Notes under the pieces: model-generated
The model's input: only the letters and a program-made list of their open reading frames with translations
Told to the model about the DNA's origin: nothing
Database searches by the model: none
In this document: piece after piece, positions 35,500 to 48,099 of the stretch
Position numbering within the stretch: position 1 is the stretch's first letter
Layout: every line of letters starts with the position of its first letter
Made by a program: the position numbers and the translations under genes
From: Symsagittifera roscoffensis
Lineage: Eukaryota; Xenacoelomorpha; Acoela; Convolutidae
DNA: 60,000 nt
Direction: 5' to 3'
Assembly: GCF_963678635.1 (NCBI RefSeq)
Contig: NC_087063.1
Location: forward strand, 414,287-474,286

Positions 35500-37467
35500 T
35501 TTGCTAATCATTTTTTGAAGTGTCAATGAACGTATTGAAGTCACTTTGGCAGGTCGAGTTAATTTTTTCTCGTTTTGTTTTCAGTAAGTTTTAAGTTTTG
35601 TTCACGCCAAATGTGATTTTTTTGCGGTTTGATTTTTGATTGTTTTTTTTTAGTTGAATTCAAACTCTTTTTAAAGGTCACGTCAAACGTGAATGACTGC
35701 TAATTTTAAAAAAGTCTGTGATTTTTCTGAATTCGCAGCGCAAAAAAATACGTATTGATCCAGTTTTTTCAAACTGTCATTTTTTCCTAAAACATTGTTA
35801 ATCATTTTAATTTTCAATATGCTTTAAATTCAAAGAGCGTCAAAGCCCTATAGCTCTTCCTTGAAATTTCGAATTTCATGAAAAAAACAAGTCAGTTTTT
35901 GTTCGGTTTTCTTGCGTTCATTTGCACCTTTCCAACTATCCGTTGGCTATATTTTCTGATGTAAGTCGCGTATTTAAGTGTTGGGTTTCTGTTATCATAT
36001 TTTTGAATTCAAATTAGTTCGAATTTCAAAGCTAAAATAAACCAAGCACTGCTAAAGGAAGCTAGTAGTTTCTATAATTACTCCTGCGATTTGCAAATTT
36101 TAAGAAATCCTTGCAGTTTTTTTATGAAGCTTCACATCTGCGTTTAAATGTCTGTTCTGACCTATTCGCCAAGGTTTTTGAAAATTTTTCCATACGGAAT
36201 TGTAAATATTCCGGAAATTTGCTGAGATTTGGATGGTATTGATATTTTTCTTATCATCAGACAAATTTCGACTGTTTTTACCGAGCCCTTTTTTCGAAGA
36301 TTTTTATGCCATCTGAAAGGTGTCAATGTCCTGATTTCAAAATTTAAAAATATGTATTTGTTTTTTGGTGTAATAATTTTTTGTGAAGATATGGATATGA
36401 AAATTGGTAATTTTGCCAATTTGGGATAACTTACTCGTGATATAGAATGTTTTATTACGCGTAATCGGCGAAATAATCGGGCTAAGAACTTGTTTAAAAT
36501 TGAATTGAGGTACGCTGTTTGGTCTTATTATTCTTTGCTATGAGCGTAATATCATTTTTCTACTTCATATAGCGTATAGGGATGATTAAAAAAAATCTGT
36601 GAAAATTTAATTCTGTGAAATTTTAATCAGTTTTTTCTTAAAACTATCCCATAGACGTAACAGAGCAGTCGTATCAGTCAGGAAGGATGACGAAGGGTTC
36701 GATATCCTCACACCCAAAAGATTCCTTATTTGGTACTATTTTATGATATCCTTTTTCTAACCTTTCTGACCAGCCTTCTTACCAACCATTCTAAAAGGGC
36801 TTAAGCGCCATTAGTGACTAGAGGGTAGCGGAGGCTAAGAAAAGCATTTTTTGTTCAAAACCTTCCAATTAGTGCTCTAATAAAGGGTCATTTTTGGTCT
36901 GTTTTTTTTCCATGGTTAGACTGCAGTGCATATCATATTGACGAAATATGGTCTCTTTCAAGGGCTCGAAAAATCAATTTGGTAGTCCTTAAAAACAAAA
37001 GGCTGACAATTTTTTCAAAAATTTAAGAAACATCCGACCCATTATTTAAGATTGTATTTGTATCGGACAGTTTCGCGCTACTGTTTCGAATTTAAACACA
37101 GTGGTTTATATCGGGCTCATTTTGGCACCGAGCAAAAATATGCAGTGTTTGAGCTGTTTTGGCATGTCAAGGGCGGTTATAAAGTCCTTTTCATGGTTTT
37201 TGCTAATAAGGCTAGACGTGATTGCTCTAAACTAAAGCCACAGTTCTTTAAATTTGAACTCTTTCAGGCGGAAAGGCTCAAATGAAGACAAGAGAGCCTA
37301 GAGTTTATATTACTGTTTATATTTTTACAGTACTTAATAGCTACTGAAAGTGTAGTTAATAGAAAAGCCTGCAAATTTATAATGACTTTCTCAGGATTTT
37401 TGTCTGATTTTGAATGAAAGTTTCAATTGATGAATTCAATGTAGATAATAAGATGAAAGGTTTCTCT
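35500..37467. other. Intergenic stretch between the receptor and the V-ATPase e gene
   Basis: The segment 35520-35960 is a diverged copy of 53335-53670 (shared words GTTCACGC, TTTTTTTGCGGTTTGA, TTCCAACT.TC.GTTGGCTAT). A tRNA-like stretch with GGGTTCGATATCC lies at about 36668-36720. No gene was recognised; the 77-codon ORF at 37052 has no recognisable features. Confidence 0.45.
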
Positions 37468-37511
37468 CTACTGATCCATTTGTATATATTCCACTTCGGG
37501 TGATGAGTACT

Positions 37512-37547
<36 letters not shown>

Positions 37548-37666
37548 TGCTGCTGCCATTTGCTACTGGATTTCCCTTCCAGAAGAGCATGATGGCTTGA
37601 GCGGTGGACACTTTGAGATCAGGTGCAACGAGTGGGTTCGTTTGTTGCAAGTACACACACAGCCAG
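37468..37666 (-). CDS. ATP6V0E: V-ATPase subunit e-like, exon 3 (C-terminal)
   Basis: The acceptor is ATGATTTAG at 37668-37667. The exon starts with one base that completes the Phe codon of exon 2. It continues FWLCVYLQQTNPLVAPDL, matching the hallmark FWL...QLNPLFGP(Q/K)L of subunit e, and then reads FWKGNP in place of the usual short end. After that comes a tail of about 40 residues with a run of about 11 alanines encoded by a GCC/GCG run (37514-37556) and an acidic end, YSSPEVEYIQMDQ. The whole protein is 117 residues against about 81 in vertebrates. Subunit e is a small two-TM component of the membrane Vo sector of the proton pump. The stop is at 37468; no strong AATAAA was seen downstream. 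Confidence 0.75.
37514..37556. repeat. CGG/GCC trinucleotide microsatellite (poly-Ala coding)
   Basis: An almost uninterrupted CGG run on the plus strand is followed by three CTG-type units. On the minus strand it encodes the alanine run of the V-ATPase e-like tail. It is likely to vary in length between individuals. Confidence 0.9.
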
Positions 37667-40600
37667 CTAAATCATAAAGTTCAGTGAAAATGGAAATCGA
37701 GGCAATACTGTTTTGCTCTGTACAGAAGCTAGAAAAAAACTAGCATGTAAGCTACACAAGTCAGTGTTTACTGGCCTCGGAGTTCACAATTAGGAGTTTC
37801 AAAACTCAGTAATATAGTGCTGACTTTACATAGTGCAACTTCAAAAAATCTATGGAACTGGTTGTGATATCTTCCTTTAATACGGCTGGTTTAATTTCAA
37901 TTCACTACGAGTTATGTAGATAAACAACATTTTGGAACGAGAAAAAATTCGTGTCGTTTGTCAAAAGCGTAAATAAATTTGTGCCCATTAGATTGAGTTT
38001 GCCTGTCTTTTAAATGCCTGTGTTTAAATTGTGGATCGAAGTGATATAGTTATAGGATAGCAAGGGTGCAGTATAGAAATGGGGTCAGCTAACAGCTAGT
38101 CATAGAACCAATTTCACACAAGTCTTCTTCACAAGGCCTAGTACACTTTTCATCTACCTATTTTATAGAATATACTTATCAATCTGAATGGTTTTCCTTT
38201 GCAATGAAAAAGTAGCGCATTGTTTTGTGTGAAAAAGTTGGTCATTGCAATTAGTTGTGCTGTTATGAAAGTCAAGTTGATATGTATGGCTTGTGCTTTA
38301 TCTAAGCAGGTGATCAAGCTAATCGATAGCCTTCACAGTCAAATTGGATTTCTATTGGAGCCGCACCACAAACACCTCATCATTGTACATCCATCATGCA
38401 ATCCCATGTCTCCCTAACGTCAAATGAACTTTTGGATTGAAAAAGACCAATCAATAATCATCAGGAAGAGTTGCGATTCCATCTAATATATTGTTCTCTA
38501 ATAAAAGGTGACACATGCACGATACCTTTTAATATATGTTCTATTTGATGTTGATTGTTGCACAGGAATGGTCAAAAGTGATGAACGAGGCTAAGGTAAT
38601 AACCTGAATTGAGATTTGTATACATCAATTAATCATAATTAGGAATTAGGCGGACAACAGACCACCATCGGCTTCTGCTGAAGCTGACCTCGAAAGAGCA
38701 TTCATGTTGTTAAGTTATTGCACCACCTGAGTCATTTCTCATAAAATATCCTTTTAAGTGTCAATGAACGAATTGAAGACATGTTTACGGCACGTGTTTT
38801 CTTTTTAAGGCAAAAATCTCAAACTTTGTTCACGCTCAATTGGAATTTTTTGCGGTGGGAGTTAATATGATTTTTTTAAAATCAATTCGTTCACTTTTGC
38901 AAGTTTCGGGCAAGTTTTTTTTTGTTTTCCATGCAACATTAAGTTCCCACAAAAAATTATAGGAATGAACCGAATGATATATCCTACTACAGCCCTTTCA
39001 GCAATGATTCGTTTGACATTCAAACTTTTCAGATATTTTCCTAGTGGCGTGAAAAACCGGTTCGTCAATTTTGAGTTTTAGTCTAATTCCGAGCGATTAG
39101 GTCTTCATTAAAAAAATATGTGTGTTTCAAGAAAATTATGTTTGTAAGCTTCATTTACCGAGTCCTTGGCAATAAAATTTTTTGAAAAATCAACAAAGAC
39201 TTCTGCAAAAAAATTCAAAAAAATAGTTTGTTTATTTTTATTTTTTGAAGACAACTGTTGTCGAGTAGTAGTAGCAGTAGTAGTATAAGAGTTAGTTACT
39301 CTTAAGAGGAATTCACAAAAAAAAAATATTAAGCAAGAAATACAAATGAAAACAAGGATAGCCGGTTGGTGTGCAAGTAGCACAGAATGTTCCAACCAGA
39401 CTCGTAAAAAACTACCAAAAAACTATACGAACGTGTAGAAAAATAGTGATCAAGCATGAAATACTACAATTGTTTTTGTATGAAAATTTTTAAAGAAATT
39501 ACAAGAAAGCGCTTTAAACGACACAAAAAACTTCTTCAATTTAACGCCGTTCCTTCTGCGTGGTGTGATTTTAGAACTATACAAACGCGTGGAAACTCAA
39601 TGGTTTAGCTTGAAATACTACAAATGTCTTCCTGGGTTGAAGTCCCACCATTAACTATAGCTTTTTCTGTTGTATTCCAGTGATCGCTATTTTCCAGCGC
39701 TGATTCATGTATAATTCAGAGTTTTTTGCTTAGATAAACCTGCGATTTTTCAGAGCTGTTTCAGTAATGATTCCGTAGAAAATCTACGCTAAAACTTGAG
39801 AAATTTTAGCTAATTCCAGAAGCTTTCAAATGAGAGTTATAGGTTAAAAGCTCTTTAGCTTTACATTCTTTCAAGATTGATAGCTTAGAGGTAGAATACA
39901 GGTCTATAAATCTCAAGGTTAGGGTATCTAACCCCTGATAAAGCTCTAATTTTTCTCATTTTGATAGGTTTTTATCGCTGTTTAATCGCTGAAAATAAGC
40001 CAATTTAGCGATAATTATTGATAAAATGTGCTATTGTGGCAATGAACAGCGATAAATCATCGATGGCGATCGCTGATTTTTCACTTTTTCATCGCTTATT
40101 TTCAGTGTGAGCTCAACCCGGGTTACAAAGCGCTCAATGAAACTTCCAAAGCTGATTTTTTAAAGAAAAATCAAGTTTGTTTAGTTTAAATGGCCAATTT
40201 TTATATATACCGAACGTTACTCGATAGCATCATTCGCTCGAAATTGGACTAAAATTCGAAAATTTGAACCAATTGATCTCAACACTGGGAAAAAGTTTTG
40301 GAATTTTTTAAATTTTGGTCGAATCACGACAAAGGGTTTTAATATGATATATCACTCAAACTGTTCCGATGATTAATAGTAGTACCTGATCTGTTGTGGA
40401 AAAGAAAAAAAACTAAAAGACAACCGTATACAAAGCTCCTCCACCTTTTTCAAATGTTCGGAACAATTAGGAAATACAAAGCTGGAAAAACAACACACAT
40501 TTGAAGAAAAAACTAGTTTTTTTATGAATAAGGTAGGAACAACATGCTGTCCCATTTGCACAGCAACCGGTTACCCTTGTTTTTTTTCGGTCTCCTTGAT

Positions 40601-41303
40601 TTCATTGACCTTTTTTAGGCTGACTGTCGTCTATATTATTAATTTCAAGCAGTTACTCTACACATTAGAGATAGTTGATGTACTAAAAGCGATCGTAAAG
40701 AATGCCTCTCGTAGAAATCGGTAGAAAATGCGGAAATCTGAAAGTAGTGTTATCATCTGATTAATCAAATTCAGAATTGATTTCAGAAGTTCAGTTTGGG
40801 CGTTCAAGTATTCTTGTATGAAACTTTTGGCGGATTGTTCAGAATCAACGTCTTCGGAAACTAAATACGCAGCGGGATCAACTCCGAAATTACACCATCG
40901 CAATTTCAAAACAAAACAAAGTAGGTTTTATTTCATTTTGAGTACTTTGTGCATTTTCAGATTGTTTGTGATTAATGCGACTTCAATACTTGATCAAAAC
41001 CCTATACTTGGTGAACTGGAAAACATTGCAAACCAACGGACATATTTTTTTGCCACCGCATTTTAAGTTTATAGTTGAATTTGAATATAATTTTCCGGTC
41101 CATCTCAGAGTGGTCTTAATTTTACAATGTTGGCCGTTTTTTCTCGCTGAATGGCAGGAGTTTTTCCATTTTTTTTCGATCTAGCTTTTCTTTCGAAGTT
41201 TCTTTTTTTGGATCTAGATAAATGAGTGGTTGGTATGAAGGACAAACTGTTTCAATTTTGATTCAAATAATGTGGAATAGGAGAAATAAAGAGGTGAACT
41301 TAC
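37667..41303 (-). other. 3.6-kb intron 2 of the V-ATPase e-like gene
   Basis: The donor is TT|GTAAGT (41303) and the acceptor is ATTTAG (37667). It carries ends of the inverted-repeat family at about 39350-39400 (minus) and 40527-40580 (plus), related internal sequence near 38925-39110 and 40320-40400, and an iterated GATAAAT/ATCGCTG-like patch at about 39960-40110. The minus ORF at 40658-40909 looked exon-like but does not fit the splice phases. Confidence 0.65.
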
Positions 41304-41351
41304 AACATGTACATCCATATTGCTGTGAGAATCAATCCCACTTGAACTTGT
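41304..41351 (-). CDS. ATP6V0E: V-ATPase subunit e-like, exon 2
   Basis: This is a 48-bp exon with acceptor TATGTTTTAG and donor TT|GTAAGT, both strong. It encodes QVQVGLILTAIWMYM, the start of the second membrane segment; the LTA...(Y/W)MFWL run across the exon junction is typical of subunit e. Phases match exon 1 (two bases carried in) and exon 3 (two bases carried out). Confidence 0.78.
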
Positions 41352-41426
41352 CTAAAACATAAAGAAAGAAGGAAGCATTTGGATTAGTCTGGTCATGAAA
41401 AGATGTGCTGGAAGTGTGGAAGTTAC

Positions 41427-41533
41427 TTTCTGATGTAGCCTTCCTTGATGAGGATGCCAGCGATAACTGAACCAAGAAGGGCGACCAAGGTGAAAATTCC
41501 AGTCATTCCCACAGTCACTTCCAACATATCCAT
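41427..41533 (-). CDS. ATP6V0E: V-ATPase subunit e-like, exon 1 (N-terminal)
   Basis: From ATG 41533 the exon reads MDMLEVTVGMTGIF and then a hydrophobic first membrane segment (LVALLGSVIAGILI), ending in KEGYIRK with the donor AA|GTAACT at 41427/41426. The length from Met to the junction matches subunit e to within one residue. The usual KGPNRG loop between the two membrane segments is replaced by KEGYIRK. The frame stays open upstream to an acceptor-like CATAATCCAG at 41578-41579, so a 5' UTR exon may lie further right, beyond the tandem duplication. A second ATG at 41527 is possible. Confidence 0.75.
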
Positions 41534-42060
41534 ATTTGAAAGCTTGCTCTCGATTTGATTGTGATCAATTAGATTAGCTGGATTATGGTAAATTTGCAAG
41601 TAATTTATCGATAATTTCGAGTCTACGAAATCAATGAAATGAAGTTAGTGAATTGGAAATATGTTAGCTTTGCAAACTTAGATTGGATTGTTGCTCAATT
41701 TGTATTCTACAATTGCTAAACAGTCACAACATAATTTGTTGATTCAATCAAAGCTTAGAATTGATAGTTTGAAACATGAAGCAATGTGAATGTCAGGTCG
41801 AGCTTAACTACAGGTAGTTTTTTCGAATTTATGTAATGTAGCAGGATTTTTGCTTGATTAGCGAGCGACTTTGCGATGTTTTCCTTTCTTGATTTCCAAT
41901 ATTGTGGTTAAAAGAAGTTAGTTCTCAGTCATTCCTGACCTTTTGAGGTCAAATTCAAATCAAGACAACAGTTTGGCAGCGATGTTTTTTGCTTCCCAGC
42001 AGGGCACAATACGTCCCAAGTTTCGACTCCAAGGACATTGCCAAGGACATTTTTGAGCAG

Positions 42061-42314
42061 CCATCGCAAAAATACCATGTTGCTTTGACATGTTCGATTG
42101 GACATCCTACTCTCGGTCATTGCGTTCGCGATGGTTGCTTAATCAAACGTTCATGTGTCGGAAATTGAAGTTATGCAATTCGCTGAATGCTTTCCTCTGT
42201 TTAATTGTGGCTGAATGACCTAGTTGAAAGTGGCCTTTTCAAATCAATAAGCCATCGACCGGGAGTAGGATGTCCAATCGAACATGTCAAAGCCACGCGG
42301 TTTTTTCGCGATGG
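42061..42314. repeat. Inverted repeat with 58-bp arms (also 45321-45574)
   Basis: Arm 42061-42118 (CCATCGCAAAAATACCATGT...) and arm 42257-42314 are reverse complements with a few mismatches, around a 138-bp spacer. The second tandem copy carries the same structure at 45321-45574. A nearby direct repeat (ACGTCCCAAGTTTC.ACTCC) occurs at about 42012 and 42764. Confidence 0.88.
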
Positions 42315-43409
42315 ATGCTTTATAATGCTAACCGAAAAGGAGGATAAAAGTCACTGGTCGGAATGCGATTAGTTTAAAATGGAAAAAATGCAGGGCATAG
42401 CTGGAAAGTGTCCTTGATTATGGTAACGTTTTGTTGTGAAATTAACGGCAGCATTTTTTTCCATGTTGTCAGAAATGAGAAAGTTTGTAGAATTGTTACT
42501 ACTAGCAATCTGACAAGTTGAGGGGAATTGATGGAGGAAAAGAGTTTCCCTTACATAAATGTCTGTCATTTGCATAATTGTGATGTCTGTCTGTCTGTGT
42601 GTTTGTGCTTCTATTGAGTCATTGCGTTCTTGCGACGAGAGATGAGTGTAGCCATAGCTCGGCTCTCTTTTCTTTAACTAGTTTCAGTTTGGTAACGATA
42701 CTTAAGCTGATCATCGAGCTCTAACTGTTTCCTTTATACTTCCAACGACGTTTCGCACTTCCTACGTCCCAAGTTTCCACTCCAAGCACATTGCATAGGA
42801 CATTTTTGAGACCTGCTTTTACTCAATGCGTACGTCAATGCGTATGGCTTAGCTTCGCTCTTCGACTATTATCAGTGTCTGGTAACTCATTTCCAGTTTT
42901 TCACTGTGCAAGATCTAATAATAACAAGAAGATCCAGTTGACATGTAAGTAGCACAGAAAATTCCGACCACATTAAAAAATTCGAAAACAAACTGTTTTG
43001 CAAGTGTTTATTATGTCCGTGGAGTGATGCGAGGAACAAGACGAAAGCTCATAACAGGAATAAAGTTTAATCACCTACGGGTGGGATCAAAATATTTGGA
43101 ACAGAATAAAAAACATTTTTTGAAGTTGTTCCATTTTTTGATGGTTTAAGAAGCTGTTTTAATGCCGAGGAAGCGCTGTATGAAGCATTCAAATATTTAA
43201 ACCGCATAAAAAAGCGCTGAAGTTATTATTTTGAGACGTACTTGCTCGCTTTATTCGCTCGAAATAAAACTCATACCGGACATTGGGAAAACTTTTTGAA
43301 GCTTTTTCAATGTCGATCGATTCACGGCTGAAAAAGCTTCAATATGATATATGATATATCGCTCGACCTACTCCAATGAATGTTTTAAATTCTTGCGATT
43401 AACAAGGTT

Positions 43410-44700
43410 ATTGCAATTGGGTACTAGTCTTTTTCCCCGTAAACAACTTTGTTGACAGGATGACTGAAATTTTGTCATCTGTATTTTCATTTCTACCCAA
43501 GATAAGCCCCTAATAGCTGTAGTTCAACATCTGGTTGAGTGCTATTGAAATTATTCTTGCTTAAAAGCTGAAACATTTTTAGGCATAAATTGATGTTTTG
43601 TCGGCTTTTATGGTTTCGTCCTGTTTTTTGTCGGCTTTCTTGCCGGGTGTTTTACTTCCGTAATTTTGTTGGTACAGTTTTCCAATACTTTTTCTTAATT
43701 TCCATTTACGTAAATATAGTTCATAGTTTACCAATTTTTAAACGTGCTAAATTTTCAGTTTGAGAAGAAAATAAAAAAAAATCTGTTAGACCTTTTTATT
43801 GCATTAAATTTTCAGTTTTTTTCCGGATGTTTGGTTTCTGATTTTTTTGTTCTAAAATGCGTGGAAGTATATTTTAGTTTTGATGAGTTCAGTGCGTTTC
43901 AGATTTGATAAATTTCATTTGAAATTGTTTCAATTTGATGGTTTAACGTATTGTATCAACATGTCAAAAAAACTTTCAAAAAAAAATTGATAACGTTTCA
44001 GAATTTTTTGCAAGTTTGTATCAACTGTTTTGTTTACATGTTAGTATAGCGGCAAGTGACGCACGGGATCCCTGGAGTGTGGAGTTTGGCCGACTTTTTT
44101 GAAAAAAAAACAAGACTTCGTGTTTTTATTTCCCAAACTGGCGTCTTTTCCATGTAATTTATTTCTTGTTCTGATCCAGCTAGCTCTTTTACCGTTGCGT
44201 ATAACTTTCAAATTTGTTAAGGCTGATGTAATTGGGTTATTTGTAAAGGCTTTGAGAGTTTTTTTTCAGATTTTCTGCAAGTTCTGTTTCGTGGCAGTTG
44301 TTTGTATCTTTCATTTTTTTTTTTCATTTTGATCTTATGCAATAGCGTATAGGGTCTTTTTATCCCCGATTGTTCCTGTTGTATATGCAGGCTGTTTGGC
44401 TGCAAAACTTAATGAACAGTTTTTGAGTACAGCTAAGGGTGTATGCGTCTCATTTTTTGATCGAAATTCATCTTATCGTTTCCATCTATTGGTTCTGAGA
44501 ACGAATTGGATGGAGTTAACCCCGAATCCTTCTTTGGTTTCAGGTAAATGATTTCTATAATAACTGCAATAAGGTTTTTCTTGATTTTCTAGCCTACGAT
44601 TTCTTCGAAACTCATTCAAGTTTTTCACTTTTCGTTTGAAAGATATTATCTTCTGACTTTGGGCGCTTTGTTTTGTATCGCAAGTGGCGTGAAGCTCAGG
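43410..44700 (+). repeat. Composite dispersed repeat inside the tandem unit (also 46670-47960)
   Basis: The head is a GCGATTAACAAGGTTATTGC / GGGTACTAGTCTTTTTCC form near 43405-43450. A TTTTGTCGGCTTT pair near 43600-43650 belongs to the family. The copy ends in TATCGCAAGTGGCGTGAAGC at about 44676-44696. The tRNA-like block is missing from this copy. Confidence 0.6.
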
Positions 44701-47700
44701 AAAAAATGGTAAAAATTATAAAACACCCCAAGACGTTGTTCCCTACACACTTTCAGTGGACGGACCAATGATATGAGTTAGAATCGGTTTCTGTTGTTAA
44801 TAGCCTACATTGATATCGAATGGGCTGCTCAATAAAGCAATTGGATTATGGTAAATTTGCAAGTAATTTATCGATAATTTCGAGTCTACGAAATCAATGA
44901 AATGAAGTTAGTGAATTGGAAATATGTTAGCTTTGCAAACTTAGATTGGATTGTTGCTCAATTTGTATTCTACAATTGCTAAACAATCACATAATTTGTT
45001 GATTTAATCAAAGCTTAGAATTGATGGTTTGAAACATCAAGCAATTTGAATGTCAGGTCGAGCTTAACTACAGGTAGTTTTTTCGAATTTATGTAATGTA
45101 GCAGGATTTTTGCTTGATTAGCGAGCGACTTAGCGATGTTTTCCTTTCTTGATCTCCAATATTGTGGTTAAAAGAAGTTAGTTCTCAGTCATTCCTGACC
45201 ATTTGATGTCAAATTCAAATCAAGACAACAGTTTGGCAGCGATGTTTTTTTCTTCACAGCAGGGCACAATACGTCCCAAGTTTCGACTCCAAGGACATTG
45301 CCAAGGACATTTTTGAGCAGCCATCGCAAAAATACCATGTTGCTTTGACATGTTCGATTGGACATCCTACTCTCGGTCATTGCGTTCGCGATGGTTGCTT
45401 AATCAAACGTTCATGTGTCGGAAATTGAAGTTATGCAATTCGCTGAATGCTTTCCTCTGTTTAATTGTGGCTGAATGACCTAGTTGAAAGTGGCCTTTTC
45501 AAATCAATAAGCCATCGACCGGGAGTAGGATGTCCAATCGAACATGTCAAAGCCACGCGGTTTTTTCGCGATGGATGCTTTATAATGCTAACCGAAAAGG
45601 AGGATAAAAGTCACTGGTCGGAATGCGATTAGTTTAAAATGGAAAAAATGCAGGGCATAGCTGGAAAGTGTCCTTGATTATGGTAACGTTTTGTTGTGAA
45701 ATTAACGGCAGCATTTTTTTCCATGTTGTCAGAAATGAGAAAGTTTGTAGAATTGTTACTACTAGCAATCTGACAAGTTGAGGGGAATTGATGGAGGAAA
45801 AGAGTTTCCCTTACATAAATGTCTGTCATTTGCATAATTGTGATGTCTGTCTGTCTGTGTGTTTGTGCTTCTATTGAGTCATTGCGTTCTTGCGACCAGA
45901 GATGAGTGTAGCCATAGCTCGGCTCTCTTTTCTTTAACTAGTTTCAGTTTGGTAACGATACTTAAGCTGATCATCGAGCTCTAACTGTTTCCTTTATACT
46001 TCCAACGACGTTTCGCACTTCCTACGTCCCAAGTTTCCACTCCAAGCACATTGCATAGGACATTTTTGAGACCTGCTTTTACTCAATGCGTACGTCAATG
46101 CGTATGGCTTAGCTTCGCTCTTCGACTATTATCAGTGTCTGGTAACTCATTTCCAGTTTTTCACTGTGCAAGATCTAATAATAACAAGAAGATCCAGTTG
46201 ATATGTAAGTAGCACAGAAAATTCCGACCACATTAAAAAATTCGAAAACAAACTGTTTTGCAAGTGTTTATTATGTCCGTGGAGTGATGCGAGGAACAAG
46301 ACGAAAGCTCATAACAGGAATAAAGTTTAATCACCTACGGGTGGGATCAAAATATTTGGAACAGAATAAAAAACATTTTTTGAAGTTGTTCCATTTTTTG
46401 ATGGTTTAAGAAGCTGTTTTAATGCCGAGGAAGCGCTGTATGAAGCATTCATATATTTAAACCGCATAAAAAAGCGCTGAAGTTATTATTTTGAGACGTA
46501 CTTGCTCGCTTTATTCGCTCGAAATAAAACTCATACCGGACATTGGGAAAACTTTTTGAAGCTTTTTCAATGTCGATCGATTCACGGCTGAAAAAGCTTC
46601 AATATGATATATGATATATCGCTCGACCTACTCCAATGAATGTTTTAAATTCTTGCGATTAACAAGGTTATTGCAATTGGGTACTAGTCTTTTTCCCCGT
46701 AAACAACTTTGTTGACAGGATGACTGAAATTTTGTCATCTGTATTTTCATTTCTACCCAAGATAAGCCCCTAATAGCTGTAGTTCAACATCTGGTTGAGT
46801 GCTATTGAAATTATTCTTGCTTAAAAGCTGAAACATTTTTAGGCATAAATTGATGTTTTGTCGGCTTTTATGGTTTCGTCCTGTTTTTTGTCGGCTTTCT
46901 TGCCGGGTGTTTTACTTCCGTAATTTTGTTGGTACAATTTTCCAATACTTTTTCTTAATTTCCATTTACGTAAATATAGTTCATAGTTTACCAATTTTTA
47001 AACGTGCTAAATTTTCAGTTTGAGAAGAAAATAAAAAAAAATCTGTTAGACCTTTTTATTGCATTAAATTTTCAGTTTTTTTCCGGATGTTTGGTTTCTG
47101 ATTTTTTTGTTCTAAAATGCGTGGAAGTATATTTTAGTTTTGATGAGTTCAGTGCGTTTCAGATTTGATAAATTTCATTTGAAATTGTTTCAATTTGATG
47201 GTTTAACGTATTGTATCAACATGTCAAAAAAACTTTCAAAAAAAAATTGATAACGTTTCAGAATTTTTTGCAAGTTTGTATCAACTGTTTTGTTTACATG
47301 TTAGTATAGCGGCAAGTGACGCACGGGATCCCTGGAGTGTGGAGTTTGGCCGACTTTTTTGAAAAAAAAACAAGACTTCGTGTTTTTATTTCCCAAACTG
47401 GCGTCTTTTCCATGTAATTTATTTCTTGTTCTGATCCAGCTAGCTCTTTTACCGTTGCGTATAACTTTCAAATTTGTTAAGGCTGATGTAATTGGGTTAT
47501 TTGTAAAGGCTTTGAGAGTTTTTTTTTCAGATTTTCTGCAAGTTCTGTTTCGTGGCAGTTGTTTGTATCTTTCAATTTTTTTTCATTTTGATCTTATGCA
47601 ATAGCGTATAGGGTCTTTTTATCCCCGATTGTTCCTGTTGTATATGCAGGCTGTTTGGCTGCAAAACTTAATGAACAGTTTTTGAGTACAGCTAAGGGTG

Positions 47701-48099
47701 TATGCGTCTCAATTTTTGATCGAAATTCATCTTATCGTTTCCATCTATTGGTTCTGAGAACGAATTGGATGGAGTTAACCCCGAATCCTTCTTTGGTTTC
47801 AGGTAAATGATTTCTATAATAACTGCAATAAGGTTTTTCTTGATTTTCTAGCCTACGATTTCTTCGAAACTCATTCAAGTTTTTCACTTTTCGTTTGAAA
47901 GATATTATCTTCTGACTTTTGGCGCTTTGTTTTGCATCGCAAGTGGCGTGAAGCTCAGGAAAAAATGGTAAAAATTATAAAACACCCCAAGACGTTGTTC
48001 CCTACACACTTTCAGTGGACGGACCAATGATATGAGTTAGAATCGGTTTCTGTTGTTAATAGCCTACATTGATATCGAATGGGCTGCTCAATAAAGCAA

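Larger units (their letters stand above)
41579..48099. repeat. Tandem direct duplication, 2 x about 3.26 kb
   Basis: Copy 1 (41579-44840) and copy 2 (about 44841-48099) match over their full length at an offset of about 3260 with scattered substitutions and small indels. Examples are a 3-base deletion near 44985 and GCTTCCC against TCTTCAC near 41991/45251. The unit starts TGGATTATGGTAAATTTGCA and ends AATAAAGCAA. It contains a foldback (42061-42314), a composite-repeat copy (43410-44700) and inverted-repeat-family sequence near 42937. The duplicated short ORFs have no recognisable domains. Confidence 0.92.

Noticed and set aside
40658-40909. Minus-strand 83-codon open frame (GVDPAAYLVSEDVD...) as an internal exon of the V-ATPase e gene
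   Set aside because: It reads like protein, but its only acceptor-like AG gives a phase that does not fit exon 2, while exon 3 at 37666 fits exactly and completes the family motif.
41929-47604. Repeated short ORFs (63, 68 and about 80 codons) in the 3.26-kb duplication as genes
   Set aside because: They cross foldback arms and low-complexity sequence, have no domains and no splice context.
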